A stretch of 64,000 bases of DNA from Gnetum montanum (Eukaryota; Streptophyta; Gnetopsida; Gnetales; Gnetaceae). The notes under the pieces were generated by a model. The model worked only from the letters and a program-made list of their open reading frames with translations. It was not told where the DNA came from and did not search any database. The translations under genes were made by a program, and so were the position numbers. This document shows positions 1-10,800 of this stretch, piece by piece (position 1 is the stretch's first letter; the number at the start of each line of letters is the position of its first letter). The stretch covers positions 16,684-80,683 of the forward strand of contig MNCI01023361.1 of the NCBI GenBank assembly GCA_015680685.1, in the 5' to 3' direction.

Positions 1-124
1 CACTTACCGTACACACCCTGAACTATGAAACTGTGGCTACCAAATGCTAATCGTTACTGGGATTACCACACATAATGCACGTGCTCGAAGTGATCATATT
101 GAGGCAGTTAACTAGCCTAAACGT

Positions 125-295
125 GATGAGCAGCTGATTCCTTGACTAGCTGTACACACCCATAGATGCTCGTAGTCAAGTCGTACTCATCCCACATTCT
201 AAGAGTTGAGGGTAAGAGAGACTAATTGCGATGAGCAGCCAATTCCTTGATTAGCCATACACATTTGTCAATGCTCGTAATCAAGTCGTACTCAT
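125..295. repeat. Two tandem hairpins inside the TE-1 LTR
   Basis: Two related units 105 bases apart each hold an inverted repeat. The first pairs CTTGACTA (141-148) with TAGTCAAG (173-180); the second pairs CTTGATTA (246-253) with TAATCAAG (278-285). The base change is matched in both arms. Outer arms GATGAG and CTCATC (125-130, 186-191) extend the first; GATGAG (230-235) and CTCAT (291-295) extend the second. The same four inner arms occur in the other LTR at 23217-23224, 23249-23256, 23322-23329 and 23354-23361. Confidence 0.75.
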
Positions 296-558
296 GCCAC
301 GCTAATGTAGGTAATAAATAATAGGTAGGAAATAACATGTAATAAACCTATTCCATGCACTACAAGGTTTATCCACAAAGCTCATCTTTATTTCTGTACA
401 CAACTTGCGTTTAGGTACAAAGCTGCTCGAATAAAGATCTGTTCACTTGGGGACTCCTACTGTAGGCACATGGAAAATATTCTATCTATGCAGTGATCAA
501 ACTACCAAAGTTTCCCTACTTTAAGCCTATGATTAGAAATAAGGGGAGTGTTGCCTCT

Positions 559-566
559 TATTTATA
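559..566 (-). promoter_or_regulatory. TATA box of TE-1 3' LTR
   Basis: TATAAATA on the minus strand, about 90 bases inside the LTR start. The same box is at 23635-23642 in the 5' LTR, directly downstream of the GATATC palindrome cluster. Confidence 0.6.
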
Positions 567-652
567 GATTTGATAGTAGACCGCGATATTGTGTACGTGA
601 TATCGCAGGGGACAACGTGATATCATAGCCTCTGCGATATCGTGTCTCATCA

Positions 653-664
653 TACCCCCATGAC
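653..664 (-). other. TE-1 polypurine tract
   Basis: Minus strand reads GTCATGGGGGTA immediately before the LTR start TGATGAG, the expected place for the plus-strand primer. A near copy (minus strand CATGGGGGTAC) is found at about 1221-1231. Confidence 0.65.
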
Positions 665-1505
665 TGAATGAAAACTCATCCTTGAGTTCCTTACAATAAT
701 ATCAAGAAGGTATGGAATTATTGAGGGATAAGGAAATAATGGGATGACATGTGAATAGATCATCATTACAATACTTGATAACAATTAGTGTTCATGACAA
801 CAAGGGTGAACACTTTATTACAATGACATCAGACCTTAGTTGGCAGCTGAGAAAGAGAGAGAGAAAGAAGTCTTGTTGCTACCAATGCCAAGATTGCACC
901 TTTGTTGTCCATCCATAAACGTTGCATCGATCTTGCTCCTTGCATAGCTACTGTAGCACTGCTCCATTCCAAGTCTTTTCTCCAAATCTAATTTGTTGTT
1001 TGTACGATTGCCATCTACACACACAACACAATCTTATATTAGCAAGGGTAAATGAATCATCATGTAATTGATACCTTGCTTCGGTGAGGGTTCATTGGCT
1101 AGGTTGTGGTATGGCTAATACGGATCTAGAAATATATTAATGATGACTACTGAAGGTGCAGGGGTTAGGAAGAAAATCAAAAATTTTGGGGCTAAGAGAA
1201 AATCGAAAAAATCAGGCCCCGTACCCCCATGACTAATCGCAAACCTCCAGTAGTGTTAGAATGGAGAAAGAAAAGGAGTAAGAAAGATAGATAAAAAGGG
1301 ACAACTATAGCATCGATGAAATGGATGTCAAGATGGAAATGAACAAAATAAAACTAATTACAAAATGTTAAGGAAAAGAATTTAACTAATGCACCAAATA
1401 GGAATGTCATTAGATCCTCCCCAAAGCAGGCTCATGCCCTTAATGCCCTGACAAACCCACATTCAAAGAGTCCGTAGGCCCTGGGAATGTCATTTGGAAC
1501 AAGAG
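665..1505. other. TE-1 internal region without a recognisable gene
   Basis: Non-coding by inspection on both strands apart from short chance frames. It includes the second polypurine-like stretch near 1221. No polymerase domain is visible, although this is where one would be expected in a complete element. Confidence 0.5.
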
Positions 1506-1934
1506 TTAAAGTCTTAACCACAAGAATCTATTGAAAAGAAAACAATGTATCAACCAAAATATATACACTAATGATACAACTGGCAATGAGGTGAACAATG
1601 GACAGAAGGATGGAGAGAAGAGAATGGAGTGGAATCTCAAGAACAAGGTGGTGTACAGCCCCTTATATGTTTCATGATTAATGTGACTTGGCAAATCTCA
1701 TTCCAACTTCAGCCTCAAACCAACCACTTCCAGTGACTTCGCATCAATGCATTCGACTAAACCATAAACTGGAGTAAAGAAAATGCTTTCCCCAAGAGCC
1801 ACCACCATTCCGACGAAACAAAGGAGAGAATGGGAAGCGAGAAGGGCCTTAGTTAGAGGGAACACTTTTGGTTCCATAACCAGTGCTTGCAGCCCAAGTT
1901 TATTACGCCTAAGGGATGTGCTTTGAATTCTCAC
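1506..1934 (-). pseudogene. Unrecognised frame downstream of TE-1 protease
   Basis: A single minus-strand frame of about 142 codons, interrupted by one stop near 1696. The C-terminal half is strongly hydrophobic and could form one membrane segment. Its position between protease and 3' LTR, on the same strand as gag, is where env-like or extra ORFs occur in some plant gypsy elements. No motif supports such an identity, and chance or a captured fragment is equally possible. Confidence 0.25.
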
Positions 1935-2424
1935 TTAGTTTTTATTTTAAATTTTTGTGTTTTGTATTTTTATGCATGAGAACCATACCATGAAAAGACT
2001 TTTTATTTTTATTGTCTCAGCTTCTGATAGTTAGGTAACATCGGAATGGTAAGAAAACTCAAGAGGAAAACATCCAACCACCCAAGAGAACGGCTAGCAC
2101 AAAAGCATCAAGTTCCTTTGCAGTCACACCCTTTTCAATCCTTGAGTCCTTCCTTAGTTTGAGAAATACTCAGTCACCGATTCATTTAAGTTCTTATTAG
2201 AAAGGGACTGTACAGAGACCATAGAACTGGTGGATGGATGGATAAAGTAAACTCATTTCCTGCCATATCAAAAGAAACATACCTTAGTACCAACATTGTG
2301 ACTTATAGGTAAAAACCAAACATTAGTAATCAATATGAAAACAGTTCATATAATCATTCCGAACACTTATTGGGTGACAAACTTACAGGGTGGATACACA
2401 CACACACTCACACAAAAAATGGAA

Positions 2425-2555
2425 AAGTATAACGATGTTGTAAAACAAAAACAAGAAAAGTTATAGAAATTTGTAAAACAAAAACGTATAAAACAAATAC
2501 TTGTAAAACAAAAACTTGTAAAACAAAAACATTGTAAAACAAAAATCCAAAAAGA
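2425..2555. repeat. Short tandem repeat, unit near TTGTAAAACAAAAAC
   Basis: Five to six imperfect copies of a 15-20 base A-rich unit in the TE-1 internal region. The hydrophobic minus-strand frame at 2408-2599 is a by-product of this repeat. Confidence 0.7.
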
Positions 2556-2789
2556 ACTGAGGGCCCCATAAGATTAGCATAGGTGGCCATCTTCCCCATG
2601 ACTGAGTTGTAAGGGAGAGATCCAAAATAACGAGCATCTATTTGAATTTCTAAGAAGTGCCCAACTTCTCCCGATTGATGATCTTAGATTAAGGGGTGGA
2701 AGTTGGCGACGCTCATATTCCAATGTATATATGATTTCATTGTTATCATGAGTTTCCTCAGTTCATTCCATGCATATTTATCTGCTCCT

Positions 2790-5700
2790 TCAAGTAGTTG
2801 TCAACCATGAGGTGTCTACTACTTCTTGTGTGGTTGCTACATACAGGCATCTTTGTTGGTAGGTTTCGTGGGCACACTTGTTACATGGAGACATTTCCTC
2901 CATGTCATCACCCGATGAATCACTGTATGTGATGCATGGAAATTTTCTCTTCTCGATCTTTCCACAAATGTTGATCTTGGAAATTTCCAAGGAAAGATAG
3001 CGGATCCTAAGGCATGCATCTACTGTACTTAGCCATGCCCTTTCCATTATAATTGGGAAGTCCCCTTAGTTGTTGTTAACTTCAATCACCAGGAAATCAA
3101 CTGGGTAAAACCAATCACACACAGTGGTAATAACGTCCTCCACCAATCCCAAGGGAATGATGATGGACTGCTCTACCAGCTCTAGTTGGATGTTGCTCTT
3201 CTTAAGTTGGGGCAAGTTCCAGGCGTGATACATCTCTTGTGAAATTAAGTTGACTCTGGAACCTGAGTTAATAAGAGCCCTATGTGGTTCATTTTTGGCA
3301 ATCTACAAATAGATTCAGGGACACCCAAGATTAGTTAGTTTCCTGGGAAGGTGGCCTACCTTGATCCAATTAGTTATGGTATGTGTTAACATAACCGTAT
3401 GCATTAAGATTTGATTTTGGATTGAAGGGTGCTCTGAAGTATTAGATGGTGGAGGAGTGTACATGGCCTCAACCGCTTGTTGTTGCGAGAGTTTGTCTGG
3501 GCTTTTGGTTCTAAAGTAGGGTCTTCTCTTTTTATAGTTTTCAAAACCAGTAGCCGGTTGAATATTTACAGCTCTCGTAGTGTGATGTTGCTGCGGTTGA
3601 GGAGGAAGTTCCCCTTGCATTGTTGGAGCAGGAGGTGTTTTGGGAACTACTACTAGTGGAAGAGGTGCGGATGGATTAGGAGGATGGTGTGGGTATGGAG
3701 TGTCTCCTGGAGGAGAAGGAGTCCTTCTGAAGTACTCCCGAACTTGGTAGTGATGGTTGGGGGTTGTGTGACCCATAGAGTCACTTGGATAAATTAGCTT
3801 CTGCACATAATAACCATAAGGGTAAGGCTACCAGTAAGGGTACTGATGTTTCGGCAATGGCATCCCCCATGACTGTGGGTATTGCCACTTCTGATGCTGT
3901 CCGATGGGCTGTGGTTGAGTTCCACTTGGATAATACGTTAAGGGTTGGTGGAACTGCCTTGGGTTACCTTGTGGATAAGGTAACCTTTAGAGTGTTTACC
4001 ATTGGTTGAGTCTTGGATTTAGTGCATACACCCCCAGACTCCTGATGGTCATAATGGAAAATCTCACATCCACCGTCATCGTCTGTGTCTGAATCCATAG
4101 CCACATCGGAGTTAGTGATTTTTCCCTTATCCTTGTTATGTGTAGGGCTTAAATCTCTCCACTTTTTCTTACTTTTGTCACTACTTTGTTCAACCTTAGA
4201 CTCTTCTAGAATTTTTAAGACAATTTCAATTTTAGATTCTAAGGAACTCCATACATCGTCTACCTTAGCCACTATTTCCATTATTAACTTTTGGATCGAC
4301 AAGGTCTTTCTATTCACCAACTCTTCGAGTGGTGACTCATCCTTTTCATCACAAAATTTCACTTCCTTGTTTTGAAGAGAGGGATCTCAGTTGTACTCTT
4401 CCACACTTTCCCTTTTGCGTAGCTCGCCTTCTTCATTTGCTACTTGCTCCAACAAGCTTTGAACTTCATGGGCTCTAAGTTTGGAGAGTCTCCCTTGGGC
4501 GTAAGTCCCAAGGGTTCTCTGAGTTTCATGCCTTAGCCCATCCACGATGTGGCAAAGTTGATCCTGCTGAGAATACCCATGGCTCGAGCAATGATGTAAC
4601 AATCTGTAGTAGCAGGCCATGGCAGCATCCAAGGATTCGTGCTGACCTTGCTTCCAACCTTGGATCTCCTTACGCAAATTGGACACTCTGGAGTATCTCT
4701 GATACTTTTCTTTGAATAGTTCTAGCATCATACTCCACCTCTTGATGATTTCTGGTTCTAAGGATTGGTACCAGCTCTTTGCTTCCTTAGTGAGTGTCCT
4801 TGGAAATAACTTAAGCTTCTGTCACTCATTTTCTATATTTTGCAAGGCACAGGCATCGTGGAATGCATGTAAATGATTTTTTAGATCTATGTTGTATCCC
4901 CCTTCAAATCGTGGGATGTTGTTCATGTCTAAACGTTTGATCCAACTATCTTTTAAATACCTTGTGAGAATCCTAACTACCTCTGTTTTGTCAAGCATAC
5001 TTCGGGTTGCGAGTAGGGGCTCGTCATGATCATCTCTTTCATGATGCCTGTGATGTCTACATTGTTCCCTACTCTCCCTACGTTCATGTCCTTGTCCTCT
5101 CTCTCAACTTTCCCGTCGAGGTCTCTCATCCTTTTTATCTTTATCCTCACCTTTATGTTCATGGTGGCTGCACCCAAATGTGGAAGGAGAGGGTGAGTGA
5201 TGTGAAGAAGGGAAAGAAGGGGAACCATCGCCATGATGATGTTTCTTACCTTCTCTTTGGCTGCTACGGCCTTGATTGTGGTGACGATCTAAGTGCTCAT
5301 CCTTAGCATGAATGGTTATTCCCTCTATGAACAGCTGGTGTTCACAAGTATCAGAACCAGGGATATGTATCATTGATTGTAGGTTCTGATACCCTTCCTC
5401 CTCACCATTGTTAGAAGGGGGAACATCATTTGTTAAAGAACCCATGATAAGGGGTTCCTCATTTCCTATTTCACTAAGGACGTGCAGGGCTTTGCCCTTC
5501 AGAAAAGTATGTTGACTCTCCTACCTTAAGTCCCTCATACGTTGGGCATCTGTAGGTTAATAATCCCTCATATCAAAATCTTCCGCAACGTATTCAGCAA
5601 AATGTTCTTGCATGCCAATCTATACCAAGGCATGGAAAAGCATGCGAGAGATTGATCGATCTGGGGGTAACACAATGTTACCTTGCAAATCTCTCCACCA

Positions 5701-5874
5701 CAGTTGTTCGTCTTGATGGAGAATAAAAGTAAAGTTAGGGATATACTCATCGGGATGAGTATATGTCATCTTGTATTGTTTAGGACTTGGCTGATTTGGG
5801 TTATGTTTTTTATGTTACCGACTGTCTCATGTGTGGTCCTTAGGTGGTGACTTGCTCTTATGAGAAGAAGGCAT
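2790..5874 (-). pseudogene. gag-pro: TE-1 gag-protease, degenerate
   Basis: ATG at 5874 opens a frame that continues with stops to about 3964, then shifts by one base to another frame ending at 2790. The capsid core at about 4990-4390 has the Retrotrans_gag pattern, with a KSWYQSL motif and a Q-S-L-D-A-A-type segment, and is followed by a charged region with D-rich and H-rich stretches. A proline-rich part (3806-3315) leads to a retropepsin at about 3290-2990. Its active site reads L-I-N-S-G instead of L-I-D-S-G, so the catalytic Asp is replaced by Asn. A hydrophobic segment resembling the I-I-L-G-R-P-W-L motif of plant retropepsins follows, here F-P-I-I-M-E-R-A-W-L. In functional elements Gag forms the particle and the protease processes it; this copy cannot. 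No RT follows. Confidence 0.78.
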
Positions 5875-5997
5875 TTTTATCGGTGTGCTATTTCACCATT
5901 ATATAATTTTTATCTTTTGATTAACCTGAAGGTTTGTTAAGGCTCACAACGATGTGAGTGATATCCTTTATGTTCTAATTGCCATACAAACACTTAG

Positions 5998-6015
5998 TCC
6001 TCGACAATAGCACCA
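5998..6015 (-). other. TE-1 primer-binding site (tRNA-Asp type)
   Basis: The minus strand reads TGGTGCTATTGTCGAGGA, one base after the LTR end CTCATCA. It matches the plant PBS TGGCGCCGTTGCCGGGGA with mostly C-to-T or G-to-A changes. It fixes the orientation of TE-1 and shows that 6017-6148 belongs to the 5' LTR. Confidence 0.75.
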
Positions 6016-6016
6016 A

Positions 6017-6148
6017 TGATGAGTGGCGAGGTACCCCTACACTCAACCATACAAAATGAGCGTAGCACGTGCGATCCGGTCGAACTCTGCAGACTAAATG
6101 CCTAAATGCGCCATGGAACACTTGGGGTTAATCATTCATTGCCTTCCC
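6017..6148 (-). repeat. TE-1 5' LTR, 3' fragment
   Basis: The last ~130 bases of the TE-1 5' LTR, next to the PBS. The rest of this LTR is at 22919-23776. TE-2 and its target duplication TTCCC separate the two parts. Confidence 0.75.
6144..6148. other. TE-2 target-site duplication, left
   Basis: TTCCC directly before the LTR start TG at 6149, repeated at 22914-22918 directly after the LTR end CA at 22913. Confidence 0.8.
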
Positions 6149-7202
6149 TGAAACACCACAAAATTCGGAGCTTAGCACTTGCCCGACACCGAGCAGGTCC
6201 CTAGGACCCACGAACGACGTCGGCTGCATGAGATTTCACACACGCGGCAACCTTGGGGATCGCAACAATTGGTTTTTATTAAGTACATTGTGCCAGCATA
6301 TACAACCAGCGTATACGCCCAAGTTCACATCTACTGCGTATATGCCTGACCCATATACACTCTACAGCGTATACCCCCAGCATTCATCAGCGTATACGCC
6401 CAGCATCCTTCGGCGTATACGCCCGGCATGTACGCCTAGCATTCATCAGCATCTACGCCCAGCCCTTAGCATCTTCACCCACGTTCATGCACTCAGCACA
6501 TCCAGCGTATACGCCCAACACTTGTAATATTATACATTTGTAAAGTGTGTGCACCCGGTCAATGCGCCACGTGTCTCCTAACCCGAGTCTATCATAACAA
6601 CCTGTATATAAACCTCGATTTCCCACTCCACAAAGGTCAGTTGGCAGAATCTCAGAGCACACTAAAGAACATTTACACTGCGCACGAGGACTGAAACCCT
6701 CTTATGCTAGCCCTATATGCCGCACACACAGTCTCTACGCTCCCCCTGTCTTGCGAACCAGCCGAGTCATTCCTGCATACGCCGGGGCTTTTCATCCGTC
6801 TTGTGTCCCTCACAACTGCGTTAGACCGGTGCACTATACTTTGACTCTGTAATACCATTGTTTACATTTGCTGCATAAGATTGTTTACATTTTACAGTTT
6901 TACGTCAACTTGGCCCACGCATTCTGTTCAAGCCCGTTTATGCTCACGCTCTGTTCGCATCTATTTTACACCGTTTACGCTTTGTTTACGCTCGCTACAT
7001 CGTTTACGCATAACCCAGCATATAGAACTTTGCATACAAGCGGGGAAATCCTTGTCTGATCCGCGTGCAGACCACCCAAGGTACTCTGCCTTCGTGCATT
7101 CCAGCTCACCCTTAGGCGAAGGTAGCATCTTCTGTTCTCATCCTACGATCTCACGGTATCTGTTTTCCTTCTAGCTGGAGACCGACGATTTCAGGTGGTA
7201 GA
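6149..7202 (+). repeat. TE-2 5' LTR
   Basis: Begins TGAAACACC and is homologous to 21828-22913. The region 6300-6530 has several copies of the palindrome GCGTATACGC spaced 10-90 bases apart. The end is set by alignment with the 3' LTR: GGTGGTAGA here corresponds to GGCAGTACA there, so the final CA has mutated. Confidence 0.88.
6605..6612 (+). promoter_or_regulatory. TATA box of TE-2 5' LTR
   Basis: TATATAAA about 75 bases after the last GCGTATACGC copy. The 3' LTR has the same box at 22316-22323. It marks the likely end of U3. Confidence 0.65.
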
Positions 7203-7207
7203 GAAAT

Positions 7208-7224
7208 TGGCGCTAGAAGGAGGG
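7208..7224 (+). other. TE-2 primer-binding site
   Basis: TGGCGCTAGAAGGAGGG begins five bases after the LTR end. Very similar sites follow the 5' LTRs of TE-4, TE-5 and TE-6. I cannot assign the primer tRNA with certainty. Confidence 0.7.
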
Positions 7225-7892
7225 CCTCCTAAAACCCTTACCTACAAATTTCCATCGTTTACGCTGTCAAGCGTCTACGCCACTTACTACACACCGCTCC
7301 CTGCTAGAATCCTCCAGCGTTTACGCTGTCTGGTCCAAAAACCCACCCTGCAACTATCCAGCATCTACGTTGTACAGTGTTTATGCTCTTAAAAGCCTGC
7401 AACTCTTACATGGCTTTGTTTTACGCTAGCCCCTGGTTTTATGCCGCAACTTTTTCTACGCTATCTTCAGTGCTACGCTAAATCTGTTGTACACTCTCCT
7501 GTTTACGCTGCCGTTTTACACTGTGACTTGTTTTTGAGCCAATATTTACGCTGGGCCTGTTTTACGCTGTGAACTATTTACGCTGTGAATTGTTTACGCC
7601 TCAAATATGTGGTAACCCGTTTACACTGACTTGTTTTTACGCTCCCTTGTTTACGCTGATTTGTTTTACGCAGCAACTTATCTGACGTTGAGCTCTGTCC
7701 TACACTGCCACTAATTTTATGGTCTTGCTTTACACCGTGACCCATCTTCCATTGTATACACTCTCCAACGTCTATGCTGTATACGTTGTATACGTTGCTC
7801 CTATACGCTGTCCATTGAAGCGTATACGCTGCACACTACACAACACTTTAACTTTGCATCTTCAGACTGACTCATCTCCGTGACATATCACC
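7225..7892 (+). other. TE-2 leader rich in TTTACGCTG repeats
   Basis: About 670 untranslated bases between PBS and gag. TACGC-containing words such as TTTACGCTG recur more than a dozen times, and GTATACGCTG appears near 7825. No gene seen. Confidence 0.6.
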
Positions 7893-10800
7893 ATGAACCC
7901 CACAAACAACAACGATGCCACCACTCAAACCACCGCCATCATGGACATCACAACCATCCAACAGCCCATTGCACAGCACCCGGGAATGCAACCCACAATG
8001 GGGCCACGCTGATCCCTCAGGTTACAGGGGAGAGATCCAACCTCCAACATAATCACCCAGGACCAGTATAATTTTATATGTATTAAAATACAAGTTGGCC
8101 TGGCCGTTGACCAAGCTAAAATGGAATTGAAGAGGCAATTCGAACTCTTCTACAGGGGAGGATATGAGTTCACCCCTTCCCCATATGATGTAATCCCCAT
8201 CCCTAAACAATATTCGGAACTCGTCACACAGCTCCTCCTCCACAAGCACCAGTCTTTGGACCATCTCGTACTAGAGCCTCAGCCAGAGGAGAAGGATGAC
8301 TTCACCACTCAATCCGAGCACGAAGACTCCTACCATACCCTAAGCCCACAAGTACAGGTTAATCCCATTTTCCATCCTGAAATAGGGGAGATCCTGCCCG
8401 TACGACACCTTAGATTCACCCAGGCTCAAGCGCCACCACCGAAAATAGCAGCACTCGTGCATATTCCTCTCCTGAGTGATCACTAACCCAGCACCTTCCC
8501 TCTCACACTTATCCCTAATATAGCTGCGAGCTCATCCTCACGAGCACCGCCTCCTCACGACAACACAGGTGTAACGTTCCCACCCCGTGTAATAGGGATG
8601 CCACATGTGATTCCGGCATCTACATCCGCTCACTTCATACTGCACATCCAAATGCATACAATTCCCCAAACAGCCGTGACCAAACAGGGAGTCCCCGCGC
8701 ACGTGGCGAGACAATGGCCAGCGAGGGGAGTGTCATCACACCAAATTCTCCATCACCATGCACCATCCCACATAATTCCATCAACCAATGTTCCCCAAGC
8801 ACAGCCCCAGCTGTAGCAACAATAGCCACAACATTTTCCCTACAACGTGCCATCTGTAGTGCAACCCACCGTAACCTTTCCAGAAGCACAACCACCACCC
8901 GTGCAGCTGTTGGCCTTTCAGCCCACCATACAACAATCTAACTTGTATAACATACCACAACCCCAAGTCGTGGCATCACCGAGTGCCCAAGACTCGGCGG
9001 ATGCCAAGAAACTAATGCAGGAGCTCACTGACGAGGTGAAATGCCTCAAAACAGCTGCTGACGGAGAGCTGAAGGTAGTGGATTTCTACAATGATGACCC
9101 CATTAGCTCTTCAGTCCCACCTCTAACCTTACCTAAAGGTGTCTCCTTGCCCACATTGACCAAGTACAACGGGGAGACAGATCCCAATGCACATCTCATA
9201 ACATTTAGACTAGAGCGCGCGTTGCTCCAGGCATGGCCCCACTCCATACTACGAGTATTCCCCATGTTGCTCGTGGGGAGAGCACTCGACTGGTATCGAG
9301 CCCTGCCCAGGAACTCTATCTTTTCCTTGGATGATCTTTTACGCCAGTTTGTGACCCAGTTCAAGTACAACTTGAAACCCGAGGCCACGCTGGACAACCT
9401 CATGCAAGTCAAGCAATCACCTCTTGAACCTGTACAAAAGTTTATGCAGAGATGGAGTGCGGCTCTCAACGAGCTACACGAGCCAATCTCTCCAACTTAT
9501 CTACTTACAATTCTGAAGGGGGCTGTCAATCATTTCTTCAAGTCCAAATTATATTACCTTAATGTGTGTGATCTTAATCAGGCATTTGTGCAGATAAAAA
9601 ACATAGAGGAAGCAACTCAAAACAGCCACGACCCAGCATACTTGGCCTTTAGAAACCAACACGCTAAAAAGGATAAAGAGGAAGCCAAGACAACTATAGC
9701 AGCGATAGCAGGAGCCCAACAAACGAACATCACACCCCAACAAAAACCACCCGCAACCCCTACTAACTACTATAAACCCGCTCCCACAATAGTCCTGAAG
9801 TCATCATCATCACAGAACCCAACAAACTGTACATGCAATTTCGAGAGGAAAGAACCCTCTCAATACATGCCTCTATCGATGAAACCATCCCAACTTTTTG
9901 ATCAGCTCCTAAAAGCTGGGCTAATGACACACAAGCAATTATTCCCTGTGGCCATCCAAAGACATGAATGGTTCTGCCAACTCATACAGAACCCAAGCTT
10001 AGCAACCCCGGATGAGCCGCCCGTACCCAAAGGCTTTAGGATGGATCGCTTCTGCGACTACCATCAATGCAACAGGCATGGGACGGATTACTGCTTCACC
10101 CTAAAGTAGGATATCCAGCGGATGATTGATGGCGGAAAAATCACTTTTGATGAGGCTAACCCGGTCCAACCGTAGAATCAGGCTATGGGGGTGTACAAGG
10201 ATCCCTTGAACACCCAAGAGGCCCCGTAGGTGATTAGCACGATCTACTTCGATGATGATTCCGAGTCAAGTAACATTAATACCATCTACCCTCAAAACAC
10301 ACAAGAAACGTCCCATAGGCCATTTGTGGTGCGGATTCCTAACACCGTGACCACACCCACACCCCAATCACCACGCGTCCCCCAGCAGCCCTATGTCATC
10401 CGTATACCTTCGACTATACCTACACCCTCAGAGCCACTAATCCCTCACACTCGGCCTGCTCCTTTTGTAGTCCGAGTACCACCAGTCGTTGCAATAGCGG
10501 AGGTCCAACCTCCACCGAAACCAACCTCGTATGTTGTTAGGACACCTGAAAGTCCTAACAATCATCAAACCTCTACCACACAGGCGCAGGGCAAACCTCG
10601 CCCCTACATCATTAGGGTCCCTCACCAGCCTTCGGCTCAAATGCCTCCCACTGACCAAACACAACCCCACCCATCTCCATATGTGGTGCGCATCCCAAGG
10701 TAATATGAGGTCCCGAAACCAGCTCCACCTCCATGCCATACGTGAGAACACTTAGCTGATAGGCTTATGCATGAATGCTTGGAGAAAGAGCACCAACGAT

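Larger units (their letters stand above)
1..652 (-). repeat. TE-1 3' LTR (partial, cut by window start)
   Basis: Bases 1-652 match 23077-23776 along their length. In minus orientation the LTR begins TGATGAGAC at 652. The right-hand copy is about 50 bases longer because it has more GATATC palindromes. The end of this LTR lies before base 1. Confidence 0.85.

Noticed and set aside
836-1024. Small minus-strand ORF between TE-1 protease and LTR
   Set aside because: 62 codons with no motif; indistinguishable from chance.
1506-1934. env-like gene in TE-1
   Set aside because: Only a hydrophobic end and position favour it; no signal peptide, cleavage site or other env signature. Kept only as an unrecognised frame.
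6228-6527. Tyr/Pro/Ser-rich ORF in the TE-2 LTR
   Set aside because: By-product of GCGTATACGC repeats in U3.
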